From contig NZ_CP058552.1 of the NCBI RefSeq assembly GCF_013401555.1, positions 3,720,001-3,784,000 on the forward strand: 64,000 bases of DNA. The letters are read 5' to 3'. Below are positions 49,080 to 56,858 of this stretch, piece by piece. The notes under the pieces are model-generated. The model made no database searches. It saw only the letters and a program-made list of their open reading frames with translations, and was not told the origin of the DNA. How positions within the stretch are numbered: the first letter of the stretch is position 1; each line of letters begins with the position of its first letter. The DNA is from Paenibacillus sp. E222 (GTDB lineage Bacteria; Bacillota; Bacilli; Paenibacillales; Paenibacillaceae). Position numbers and translations under genes: made by a program.

Positions 49080-50411
49080 TTGAATTCCCCCCTCAGGAAG
49101 AAATTGCTAGGTCTTTTATTTGCCTTCTTTCTATGTGTGATCAGCCAGGTCATTCAGCCTGTGCAAAGTTATGCTTCATTGCCTGATGAACTTCAGGTAT
49201 TTGCAGGCAGGCAAGCTGACGTTCATCTCGCTGTACCGGCTGCTTCAAGCGCTGTTGTGGACCGTCCTGACATCATTGGTTTTGATGGAAAGGAAACTGC
49301 GGTCCATGTAACGAAGCAACAACCTTTGCATCTTCATCCCCAACAAACGGGACATGCCAAATTAACGTTGAAGTTGTGGGGCAAAATTCCGGTGAAAACG
49401 GTTAACGTAAACGTGATTCCGGATTTGCGTGTAGTACCCGGGGGACAAACCATTGGCGTCAAAGTAAAATCTGCAGGTATTCTGGTTGTGGGGCACCATC
49501 TGGTCCGTTCTGGACAAGATGAACGTGTATCCCCTGGAGAATCAGCAGGGATTAAGCTCGGGGACCTGATTACTCATATGGACGGTAAACGTCTTGATGG
49601 TGTATCGGGCGTAGCTGAAGCTGTTGAGCTTGCAGGCAAGAGCAAAAAAGGAATTGATGTGGTGTTAAAACGCGGCAAAGAAACAGTTAAGACGCGTTTG
49701 ACACCGGCTTATGATGCCGAAGACAAAGCCTGGAGGCTGGGATTGTACATTCGTGACTCTGCTGCAGGTGTAGGGACATTAACCTTTTATGCTCCGGATC
49801 AGGGCGTATATGGCGCTCTGGGACATGTTATTACGGATATGAACACACAGACCTCCATCGTTGTTGGTAGTGGTCAGATTGTTCAGTCTAATGTAACATC
49901 GATCTCCAAGAGTGAGTCCGGTGATCCGGGGGAAAAACGAGCTCATTTCCTGAAAGAAAGCAAAATTCTGGGCAATATTGAACGTAATACGGCTTTTGGT
50001 ATCTTTGGTAAAATGTCCGGTAATCCTGAACATAGCTTGTATTCAAAAGGCATTCCCGTTGCTTTTTCCCATGAAGTAAAAGAAGGTCCTGCGGAAATTC
50101 TCACTGTCGTTGAGGGCCAGCAGGTGGAACGATTCTCGATTGATATTGTACACGTAGCAGACCAATCCGAACCGGCAACCAAAGGCCTGGTGCTTCGAAT
50201 CACAGATCCGAAGCTGCTGGATAAGACCGGAGGCATTGTGCAAGGCATGAGCGGCAGCCCCATTGTGCAAAACGGTAAACTGATTGGTGCTGTGACCCAT
50301 GTGTTTGTCAATGATCCGAAATCAGGTTATGGCTGCTTCATTGAGTGGATGCTACAGGATGCAGGAGTCATGATGAAAAAGGAACATGCGAAAAACCTTA
50401 AGGCGGGTTAA
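49080..50411 (+). CDS. spoIVB: SpoIVB serine peptidase
   Basis: 443 residues from TTG 49080. Signal/membrane helix at 6-30, a PDZ domain (about 125-220, ESAGIKLGDLITHMDGKRL) and an S55 peptidase domain with GALGHVITDMNT (His) and GMSGSPIVQNGKLIGAVTHVF (Ser). Secreted from the forespore, it cleaves SpoIVFA to trigger SigK processing in the mother cell. Position between recN and spo0A is the classic one. Confidence 0.95.
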   Translation: MNSPLRKKLLGLLFAFFLCVISQVIQPVQSYASLPDELQVFAGRQADVHLAVPAASSAVVDRPDIIGFDGKETAVHVTKQQPLHLHPQQTGHAKLTLKLWGKIPVKTVNVNVIPDLRVVPGGQTIGVKVKSAGILVVGHHLVRSGQDERVSPGESAGIKLGDLITHMDGKRLDGVSGVAEAVELAGKSKKGIDVVLKRGKETVKTRLTPAYDAEDKAWRLGLYIRDSAAGVGTLTFYAPDQGVYGALGHVITDMNTQTSIVVGSGQIVQSNVTSISKSESGDPGEKRAHFLKESKILGNIERNTAFGIFGKMSGNPEHSLYSKGIPVAFSHEVKEGPAEILTVVEGQQVERFSIDIVHVADQSEPATKGLVLRITDPKLLDKTGGIVQGMSGSPIVQNGKLIGAVTHVFVNDPKSGYGCFIEWMLQDAGVMMKKEHAKNLKAG

Positions 50412-50430
50412 CCTCCTTAAGGTTTTTTTG
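50391..50430 (+). terminator. Terminator after spoIVB
   Basis: AAAACCTTAAGG pairs with CCTTAAGGTTTTTTT. The spoIVB stop lies inside the loop. Confidence 0.88.
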
Positions 50431-50513
50431 TCGAATGGAAACATATAATATCGGATAATGAAATAAATTATTTATTATATAGCAATGCGAAAAAAAAATA
50501 AAGAAAAATAATT

Positions 50514-50546
50514 TTCGACAGAAGGAATTTCCTCCCCTGTGTCGAA
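50514..50546 (+). promoter_or_regulatory. 0A boxes and SigH-like promoter of spo0A
   Basis: TTCGACA (50514-50520) and TGTCGAA (50540-50546) are inverted perfect cores of the Spo0A binding box. Between and overlapping them, AGGAATTT (50523-50530) and GAAAATT (50544-50550) with a 13-base spacer resemble a SigH promoter. This fits SigH-driven, Spo0A-modulated autoregulation as in B. subtilis. Confidence 0.7.
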
Positions 50547-50603
50547 AATTTAACCTGTAAGGAAATGTACGAAACGATGTTTAAATTAAAGGAGGATACC
50601 GTT

Positions 50604-51419
50604 TTGCAAAAAATTGAGGTATTGCTGGCCGATGATAATCGTGAATTTACGAATTTGCTTGCCGAATATATATCCGAACAGGAAGATATGGAAGTAACCG
50701 GAATTGCATACAATGGAGAAGAAGTGCTGCAGTTGCTGGAGCAGACTCGCGATGTACCGGATGTACTCATTCTGGATATTATTATGCCTCACCTGGATGG
50801 ACTTGGTGTTTTGGAGCGTCTGCGCAACCTGAATCTGTCTCCACAGCCCAAAGTCATTATGCTTACGGCTTTCGGACAAGAGAATATCACGCAGCGTGCC
50901 GTGCAACTCGGAGCTTCTTATTACATCCTGAAACCGTTTGACATGGAAGTGCTCGCGAATCGTGTGCGTCAACTGGTGGGCACGCAAACTACGATCTCCA
51001 CAGGTGGTGGTGGCGGTTCATCGATGTTTATGAACAAGTCCAACGTGGTACCGATGGGTAAACACAAAAATTTGGATGCAAGCATTACGTCCATCATACA
51101 TGAAATCGGCGTTCCTGCGCATATTAAAGGATATCAGTATTTACGCGAAGCCATCACCATGGTGTATAACAATATCGAAATTTTGGGTGCCATCACCAAA
51201 ACCCTGTACCCAGCGATTGCCGAAAAGTTCAAAACAACGCCGTCTCGCGTCGAACGAGCCATCCGTCATGCCATTGAAGTGGCTTGGACACGTGGCAACA
51301 TCGACAGCATCAGCCACCTGTTTGGCTATACGATCAACATCAGCAAGTCGAAACCGACGAATTCCGAATTCATCGCGATGGTTGCTGACAAGCTGAGAAT
51401 TGAGCATAAGGTGTCCTGA
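50604..51419 (+). CDS. spo0A: Sporulation master regulator Spo0A
   Basis: 271 residues from TTG 50604, eight bases after AAAGGAGG (50588-50595). The receiver domain has [10 protein letters not shown], phospho-acceptor Asp in [14 protein letters not shown] and Lys in ILKPFDME. A Gly/Ser linker and the Spo0A DNA-binding domain follow ([22 protein letters not shown] ... [15 protein letters not shown] ... [15 protein letters not shown]). The output domain is nearly identical to that of Bacillus. When phosphorylated it controls entry into sporulation. Confidence 0.97.
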   Translation: MQKIEVLLADDNREFTNLLAEYISEQEDMEVTGIAYNGEEVLQLLEQTRDVPDVLILDIIMPHLDGLGVLERLRNLNLSPQPKVIMLTAFGQENITQRAVQLGASYYILKPFDMEVLANRVRQLVGTQTTISTGGGGGSSMFMNKSNVVPMGKHKNLDASITSIIHEIGVPAHIKGYQYLREAITMVYNNIEILGAITKTLYPAIAEKFKTTPSRVERAIRHAIEVAWTRGNIDSISHLFGYTINISKSKPTNSEFIAMVADKLRIEHKVS

Positions 51420-51475
51420 AAGGATCAGGAATAACGATCACCTGAACCCAATAAATACTTATTTACACATAAGCG

Positions 51476-51528
51476 AACACCACGTTTTTATTGAGTCTTC
51501 CAAGACCATTAGAACGTGGTGTTTTTTT
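51476..51528 (+). terminator. Terminator after spo0A
   Basis: AACACCACGTT pairs with AACGTGGTGTTTTTTT. The rest of the 315-base gap before the EAL gene is AT-rich with no clear operator. Confidence 0.88.
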
Positions 51529-51734
51529 GCGCGAATAATATGGAATTCCTTTTTAGAAAAATGAAGCAATCTTTATTAAACAGGAGTGGCTGTAGTGAGG
51601 CTTTCTCAGATATAAATTTTTGAATGGTGAAATTTTTTACAAACTTTTACTTGCAGTTAACGCTTTCTCAGCAAGAAAGTGGTACGATGTGACCACTGAC
51701 AAGATCCACATTATAGGTATAAAGGATGAATTAA

Positions 51735-52595
51735 ATGAAGAGAACGACTTTTTTCTGTACATACATAAATGAACTATACAATTCTCTGAAATATGTACAT
51801 AAATCACTTCAACATTCTATGCTTAGTTACAGACAATTCACCGGACTGCAAAAAATTATGCGTAATAGAATGCTTACTACATATTTTCAGCCAATTTTGA
51901 ATCTGCAGGACGGGCGATGTCTTGGATACGAGATATTAAACCGTCCTCCCATATCTGATCTTTTTCCAAATGCAGAATCTTTTTATCAATTCATTGGTCA
52001 TACGGATCAGGTGTTCACATTTGAACGCTTCTGTCGTGAGATTTCGATTGAAAGATTCAGAGACTCTTTAACTACAGAATGTTATCCCGACAGTACCGTT
52101 GTTTTTTTAAATATACATCCTCAAGTTTTAGCGGATTCTACTTACCGCAGCGGAGAAACAATCAGTCTATTGAACAGTTATGGTCTATCCCCTGAGCAAG
52201 TGGTCTTCGAGCTAACCGAAAAACAGGCAGTCCAGGACTATGTAGAATTCGAACGCATACTCTCGAATTATCGCTCACAGGGCTTTCGGATTGCCATTGA
52301 TGATGCGGGTTCCGGGTATAGCAGTCTGAAGGCGATTGTAAGTCTAAAACCTGATTTTATTAAATTGGACAGAGCGCTGATTAGTCGAGTGGATACACAT
52401 CCGGATCAGCAGCACATTGTTAGAATTCTTAAACAATTTGCTGTCGACTCGGGGACCAGTATCATCGCGGAAGGCATCGAGCGTTACGAGGAAATTCATT
52501 TTTTACGACGTGAAGGTATCGAATACGGTCAGGGTTACGCCCTTGGAAGGCCTGACACAGTATTAAGGCCGTCTCCCTTATCTTTTCCCGGGTAA
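51735..52595 (+). CDS. EAL-domain c-di-GMP phosphodiesterase
   Basis: 286 residues, almost entirely an EAL domain. Key residues are present: YEILNR (EAL variant E-I-L), FLNIHP (Asn), FELTEKQ (Glu), IDDAGSGYS (Asp pair), FIKLDR (Lys), AEGIE (Glu) and GYALGRP after GQ (Gln). So it is probably active in hydrolysing c-di-GMP to pGpG. No sensor domain or membrane helix is seen. It is followed after 19 bases by a GGDEF gene, suggesting a matched pair. ATG 51735 has AAGGAT upstream. Confidence 0.87.
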   Translation: MKRTTFFCTYINELYNSLKYVHKSLQHSMLSYRQFTGLQKIMRNRMLTTYFQPILNLQDGRCLGYEILNRPPISDLFPNAESFYQFIGHTDQVFTFERFCREISIERFRDSLTTECYPDSTVVFLNIHPQVLADSTYRSGETISLLNSYGLSPEQVVFELTEKQAVQDYVEFERILSNYRSQGFRIAIDDAGSGYSSLKAIVSLKPDFIKLDRALISRVDTHPDQQHIVRILKQFAVDSGTSIIAEGIERYEEIHFLRREGIEYGQGYALGRPDTVLRPSPLSFPG

Positions 52596-52614
52596 TTAAG
52601 GATTTAAAAAGTAG

Positions 52615-53595
52615 ATGGTATGGCTAGGTATAGAGGAGGCGAATGGTATATTTACGCAAATAGGTGAGATAGCCGATACGATTCCTGTAGTAGCGCCTGA
52701 AACAAAATGTGATATCGTCTACAATCTTTTTAAATCAAATCCCAATCTGGAAGGTGTGGCAGTTATGGGAGAACAAGGGGTGTCATTAATGATGCGAGCT
52801 CGTTTCTTCCAGCAGATTGGTACACAGTACGGCTATAATTTGTATATGGGACGCCCGGTGGAACTGGTTATGAACGCGCGGGCACTGGTTGTCGATTACG
52901 CTGAACAGATTACGGACGTAAGCGTTCTGGCTATGAATCGATCTGAAGAAGAGTTATACGATCTAGTGCTTATAACAGCTGAAGGCGTTTTGTATGGAGC
53001 AGTTAGTATCCGGCGTCTGCTGCTTGCTGTTGCGGATGTTCGAGCCGAGATGGCGATATTCATGAATCCCTTGACAGGTCTTCCAGGTAACCGAATTATA
53101 GATGAACGATTGGATCAGTTACTACAGCTTGATTATTTTAGTGTTCTATACATAGATTTGGATCACTTTAAATCCTACAATGATAGCTATGGGTTCAAAA
53201 TGGGGGATCAGCTTATTCAAGCTACTGCTAACCTGCTCCGGAAGCTTTTTGTTTTTCCAGAGGCTTTTCTTGGCCATATCGGTGGAGACGATTTTATTGT
53301 GATATTAAATCATCATGAATTTAGGCACGTTTGTGAAGAGGTGATAACAGGTTTTGAGCAGATCAAGGGAGCGTTTTACAATCAGGAGGACTTGGATAAA
53401 CAGTATGTTTTGGGCGAAGGGCGTTCTGGACTGAACCGAGCTATCCCGCTTGTATCGGTGTCGATCGCTGTGGTCACGAACCGTAGAAAACAGTATGAAA
53501 ACATTGATCAAATTGTGAGTGAGGCGACCCGGATTAAAAAAGTATGTAAATCGGTAAATGGCAGCATTATTTGTGGGAATGAGGAAGCCGTATAA
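52615..53595 (+). CDS. CBS-like/GGDEF diguanylate cyclase
   Basis: 326 residues. The N-terminal half (about 15-145) resembles a tandem CBS pair (IPVVAPETKCDIVYNLFKSN, LEGVAVMGEQGV, and LYGAVSIRRLLLAV). The C-terminal GGDEF domain begins MNPLTGLPGNR and has IGGDDF as the active site. No RxxD inhibitory site lies before it. It probably makes c-di-GMP and may sense a nucleotide through the CBS region. The start at 52615 has a poor ribosome site, while a good one (GAGGAGG, 52635-52641) lies 20 bases downstream and leads to no in-frame start codon, so translation initiation is uncertain. Confidence 0.82.
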   Translation: MVWLGIEEANGIFTQIGEIADTIPVVAPETKCDIVYNLFKSNPNLEGVAVMGEQGVSLMMRARFFQQIGTQYGYNLYMGRPVELVMNARALVVDYAEQITDVSVLAMNRSEEELYDLVLITAEGVLYGAVSIRRLLLAVADVRAEMAIFMNPLTGLPGNRIIDERLDQLLQLDYFSVLYIDLDHFKSYNDSYGFKMGDQLIQATANLLRKLFVFPEAFLGHIGGDDFIVILNHHEFRHVCEEVITGFEQIKGAFYNQEDLDKQYVLGEGRSGLNRAIPLVSVSIAVVTNRRKQYENIDQIVSEATRIKKVCKSVNGSIICGNEEAV

Positions 53596-53626
53596 CCAGT
53601 AATGTCGGGAAAAACATTAGATACGG

Positions 53627-53676
53627 AAAAAACCGTTATTTAAAGGTAGAAGAGACCTGTAAATAACGGTTTTTTA
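53627..53676 (+). terminator. Terminator after the GGDEF gene
   Basis: AAAAAACCGTTATTT pairs with AAATAACGGTTTTTT, with inner AGGT/ACCT. Confidence 0.88.
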
Positions 53677-53710
53677 TTGGAGAATAGTTATCCATTATGT
53701 AATCTAATTA

Positions 53711-54522
53711 AACCCGAATGCCGAGCGATGTATAGGATGGAACAGGGGATGCATTGGATTGAGTCTCTTGAATTTTTCCTGGGTCTTTATCATTCTGCGT
53801 AGCATTGGAAATCTTCGATTTATTTTCAGCTTTGTTCTCTTTATTTACTTCCTGATCTTCATCTGCATGAGATGGTGGAGTAGAATGGATAGCTTTTTGT
53901 TGGTACCGGTTGGTTGATTTCTTTTAATTTTTCCCCGATAGACTGATCAACCAACCTTACGGATTTGAGAATCAATCTCTTGGACCATCTCACGTTTCAT
54001 TTGAAAAACAGTTTGTTCTGCGTTCTCCAGCATCATCGACATGCCCATGTCGTTTCCTGTGTCATAATCGAGAACGATCCGGTCTAAGCGGGTTTCTCCT
54101 TCTAATGTTTGAATGGACCCGTGCATGCGATCACGCAAACCAACCAGTTTGCCTAACTGATCATAAGTCTGGCTATGTTTGATTAGATGCCCCATTGCCG
54201 GAGCCTGATTTTCGTCAGTGAGCTCAGAGGGTTGAGGCTGTTGTTAATTGGGTTGCTCAGACTGTTACAATTTATTTTTTCTTGTAATCTCCTCACTTTT
54301 GATTTGAGCGATTTGATTATCGACCTGTTGGATGAAACTCGTTATAGATTTAACTCGTTCTGCCTTAATTATGGAGTCCAACTGATCATTAGATTTGACA
54401 GATTGCAGTTCTTCATTAAGCCTGATTTTTTGTTTCATAAGTCCCTGAATTTCCTTATCTCTACTGGAGACTTGACTCCCTGAGGTGAAGCTGCTTTTGG
54501 AGGCAGGTCAAATTGAATTCAT
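53711..54522 (-). pseudogene. Decayed FlxA-like family gene
   Basis: Reading the minus strand from ATG 54522 gives one continuous protein-like frame broken by TGA at 54508-54510 and TAA at 54265-54267 and 54244-54246. All three stops can arise from CGA or CAA by a C-to-T change. The first part (SRDKEIQGLMKQKIRLNEEL ... AERVKSITSFIQQVDNQIAQ) is the FlxA-like coiled-coil family. The frame ends at 53947 but continues in a second frame ([19 protein letters not shown]) and, after another shift, in a third (KAIHSTPPSHADEDQ ... SYTSLGIRV) to a stop at 53711. Five lesions make a functional product impossible. A ribosome site GAAAGGG still precedes the ATG. Confidence 0.8.
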
Positions 54523-54648
54523 AATCTTTTCCCTTTCATAGTTATATCGTGGCTACTTACATATATGAAATGTTACGAGAAGCAAATGAAGATACCCTGA
54601 CGAATAAGTTGACTTTCACTTGTGTGTTGCTTACTTGTTAATAATAAA

Positions 54649-54663
54649 TGATAATGGTTATCA
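54649..54663 (+). promoter_or_regulatory. Fur box before the first AraC-lipoprotein gene
   Basis: TGATAAT-G-GTTATCA matches the 7-1-7 Fur consensus TGATAATNATTATCA except one base. It directly abuts ATG 54664, so translation more likely starts at the later in-frame ATG 54715. Confidence 0.75.
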
Positions 54664-55098
54664 ATGAGTGAAGGACTGTTTAGTCAATTTATTAGACGGA
54701 GTTGGGTTAATGAAATGTGGAATAATTATTACATACTCTGGAACTATGCTGCTGTGAGTATTGCGGATATACGTTATATGGAGTTAAGGCCAACTGAGGA
54801 GCTAACCTATAAATTTCCTGCGAGCACATTTGTGTTCACCATCCAGGGTAAAGCCTATGTGACCATAAACGACCAGAAGCATGAAGTGAGTCGTTTTTAT
54901 ATTCTCCATGGTGGAAAGGGAAGCGTGCTGCATATTGAAGCTGGACAATCCGGATTGAACCTGTTTTACCTTATGTACAAAGTAAGTCTGCCAAGTGGAG
55001 GAAGAACCGATTTGGGCAACATGATGGAGCACATGAACCCATTTCAGCTAACCTATGGTTTTGCCCCCAAGTCACCAATTGTGCTGTTGAGCAAGTAA
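54664..55098 (+). CDS. N-terminal fragment of AraC-type iron regulator (frameshifted)
   Basis: 144 residues aligning with residues 1-130 of the intact paralogue at 56859 (AAVSIADIRYMELR / AAVKILDIRRIVME; FYILHGGKGSVLHIEAG / FCILHGGKGSSLDIRVS; LTYGFAPKSPIVLL / LQYGFTPSNPLAIL). It is the ligand-binding N-terminal domain of a Btr-type regulator. After PIVLL the frame meets TAA at 55096-55098, but adding one base near 55090 restores a continuous frame into the next ORF (EQVKQIYTLWNQ) in perfect register with the paralogue. It is therefore a one-base-deleted part of a 669-residue gene, 54664-56672. Real mutation or sequencing error cannot be told apart. Confidence 0.75.
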   Translation: MSEGLFSQFIRRSWVNEMWNNYYILWNYAAVSIADIRYMELRPTEELTYKFPASTFVFTIQGKAYVTINDQKHEVSRFYILHGGKGSVLHIEAGQSGLNLFYLMYKVSLPSGGRTDLGNMMEHMNPFQLTYGFAPKSPIVLLSK

Positions 55099-55253
55099 AA
55101 CAGATATACACGTTATGGAATCAAAAGAACCCCATACATCATTTTCAGGCAAAAAGCCTGTTTTATCCTTTTGTAGAGCAAGTATCAGCACAAATTCCTC
55201 ATGCTGCATCTCGCTATTCCGTTACGGATCAGGTCAGCAAAGTCATCGAAATT

Positions 55254-56672
55254 GTGGAATCATCTTATGCGGAGCCATTGACGTTGCATGTTTTGGCAGA
55301 GAAGGTTGGCAGCAGTCCCAGAAGTCTGTCCCGCAAGTTTAAGCAGGCCACGGGTTATAGTCCAATCGATTATTTGATTCAGTTCCGTTTGTTCAAGGCC
55401 AAGGAGATGCTGCTGCATACCGACGCTACATTGGATGAGATTGCAGCAGGCATCGGTTATCCGGACGGATATTATCTGGGACGTATGTTCAAAAAACATA
55501 CAGGTGTTTCTCCACTTCAGTTCAAGGAGAAAACATCTGGACCCCTTAAATGGCCTGATCTGACATCGACCTTGGCGCGAAATGACATTTCCAGTGGAAG
55601 AGTGGGAAGGTATGTTTATAACGATGATGATAATCATTATCAATATAAACACGGAGGGTCATTGTACATGAATAGACAGACCAGAACGGGAATGCTGCTT
55701 AGTATTTTATTAAGTCTTACTTTACTGCTGAGTGCCTGCTCGCCAGGGGCAACTAGTAATTCTGTTGGAGAAACCGCCGGAAGAAATGGGACTTCGAGTG
55801 CCACCAGCACAGTAACGGCAGATAGCCAATCGAGCGCTCCCGTGCCTCGGATCATCTCGACAATTAAGGGAGATATCACGGTACCGGCTGAACCCAAGCG
55901 AATTGTAGTTGATTTATATTTGGGAAGCCTGATTGCTCTGGGAATCAAGCCAGTCGGTACACCGGAAATGAATCTGAAGAATCCGTATTTTATCAAATCA
56001 CTTGAGGGCGTAGAGAATATTGGTGAATACGAAACCATTTCTCTTGAAAAGGTATTGGAACTTCAACCAGACCTGATTGTCACGGGTGATCCTGATTTGT
56101 TTGATTCTTTTAGCAAAATTGCGCCTACGCTTGTTATTCCTTATGGAGAGTTGAAAAATACCCATGAAGAAATCGCTTATTTCGGTAAAGCGTTGAACAA
56201 AGAAAAAGAGGCTGAGTCATGGTTGGCCGACTACGACGGACGAATTGCGGATGCCAAGAAGCGTGTAAGTGAAGCAATCGACGCAGATGCAGAAGTATCC
56301 GTTATGCAATTTTACGATAAAGGACCGTTAGCCTTTGGTGATAATTTTGGGCGTGGAGGTCAGGCTGTGTACAGTGCTCTCGGATTGAATCCTCCGGCAG
56401 ACAAAAAAGAGATATTAATGAAAGATCAGCTTGTTGAAGTCTCGTCCGAATCCATACCCGAATTTGCCGGTGATTACATTATTCTTACGGCAGACAACCT
56501 AACTTTGGAGGAATTGAAATCCAAGCCAGTATGGAGTTCGCTTGATGCCGTTAAGAATGATCGTGTGTTTATCTGGAGTCCGGATCGTTCATGGTACTTT
56601 GACCCTATTGCAACGTTGGATCAGACCGAGGAATTGGCAGCTTGGTTCACGAAGACACCGGATCAAAAGTAA
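55254..56672 (+). CDS. AraC HTH plus siderophore-binding lipoprotein (second part of frameshifted fusion)
   Basis: 472 residues from GTG 55254, although the coding frame extends upstream to about 55091 (QAKSLFYPFVEQV and VTDQVSKVIEIVESS). The AraC double helix-turn-helix (LHVLAEKVGSSPRSLSRKFKQ ... FKKHTGVSPLQFKEK) fills residues 1-95. A 40-residue linker encoding a Fur box follows, then a full lipoprotein with signal helix and lipobox LLLSACS and a FeuA/FecB-type binding domain. No stop separates the two parts. The regulator part is disabled unless the frameshift is bypassed; the lipoprotein part can still be made from its own start. Confidence 0.8.
   Translation: MESSYAEPLTLHVLAEKVGSSPRSLSRKFKQATGYSPIDYLIQFRLFKAKEMLLHTDATLDEIAAGIGYPDGYYLGRMFKKHTGVSPLQFKEKTSGPLKWPDLTSTLARNDISSGRVGRYVYNDDDNHYQYKHGGSLYMNRQTRTGMLLSILLSLTLLLSACSPGATSNSVGETAGRNGTSSATSTVTADSQSSAPVPRIISTIKGDITVPAEPKRIVVDLYLGSLIALGIKPVGTPEMNLKNPYFIKSLEGVENIGEYETISLEKVLELQPDLIVTGDPDLFDSFSKIAPTLVIPYGELKNTHEEIAYFGKALNKEKEAESWLADYDGRIADAKKRVSEAIDADAEVSVMQFYDKGPLAFGDNFGRGGQAVYSALGLNPPADKKEILMKDQLVEVSSESIPEFAGDYIILTADNLTLEELKSKPVWSSLDAVKNDRVFIWSPDRSWYFDPIATLDQTEELAAWFTKTPDQK
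55628..55642 (+). promoter_or_regulatory. Perfect Fur box inside the first fusion gene
   Basis: TGATAATCATTATCA is an exact 7-1-7 Fur palindrome lying in the coding sequence of the linker, 26 bases before the internal lipoprotein start and just before GGAGGGTC. Confidence 0.85.
55668..56672 (+). CDS. Siderophore-binding lipoprotein from internal start, copy 1
   Basis: 334 residues from ATG 55668, in frame with the AraC part. GGAGGGTC lies at 55653-55660. Signal peptide with basic n-region MNRQTRTG, h-region LLSILLSLTLLLS and lipobox Cys in SACS; Ser/Thr-rich spacer; then a class III periplasmic-binding fold (RIISTIKGDITVPAEPKRIVV, LEKVLELQPDLIVTG). It would bind a ferri-siderophore at the cell surface. 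No FecCD-type permease is encoded nearby. It is intact in spite of the frameshift upstream. Confidence 0.8.
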   Translation: MNRQTRTGMLLSILLSLTLLLSACSPGATSNSVGETAGRNGTSSATSTVTADSQSSAPVPRIISTIKGDITVPAEPKRIVVDLYLGSLIALGIKPVGTPEMNLKNPYFIKSLEGVENIGEYETISLEKVLELQPDLIVTGDPDLFDSFSKIAPTLVIPYGELKNTHEEIAYFGKALNKEKEAESWLADYDGRIADAKKRVSEAIDADAEVSVMQFYDKGPLAFGDNFGRGGQAVYSALGLNPPADKKEILMKDQLVEVSSESIPEFAGDYIILTADNLTLEELKSKPVWSSLDAVKNDRVFIWSPDRSWYFDPIATLDQTEELAAWFTKTPDQK

Positions 56673-56722
56673 ATCTTTCGGATCATTGGTTGATGAAATT
56701 GAATCCTGGTCAAAATTCAGTT

Positions 56723-56741
56723 GATAATGAAAATTATTATC
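56723..56741 (+). promoter_or_regulatory. Fur box before the second fusion gene
   Basis: GATAATGAAAATTATTATC matches the 19-base Fur consensus GATAATGATAATCATTATC at 17 positions. It lies 118 bases before ATG 56859. Confidence 0.8.
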
Positions 56742-56858
56742 ATCTATAATGAAGGAATAATAGTGAACCACTATAATGCTCCGGTTAAGGATGGTTTGCA
56801 GAATAATGACCTGTACAAGGTCTTTGTTCCTGGTGAGACTGGGATTGGAGAGTAATCG

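Noticed and set aside
52560..52640. EAL and GGDEF genes as one frameshifted gene
   Set aside because: Several stops occur in both relevant frames between them (TAA and TAG near 52593-52614), so no single indel would join them; they look like two adjacent genes.
54187..54483. 98-residue plus-strand frame rich in Leu
   Set aside because: It is the antisense of the FlxA-like pseudogene, whose minus-strand reading shows a recognised coiled-coil family.
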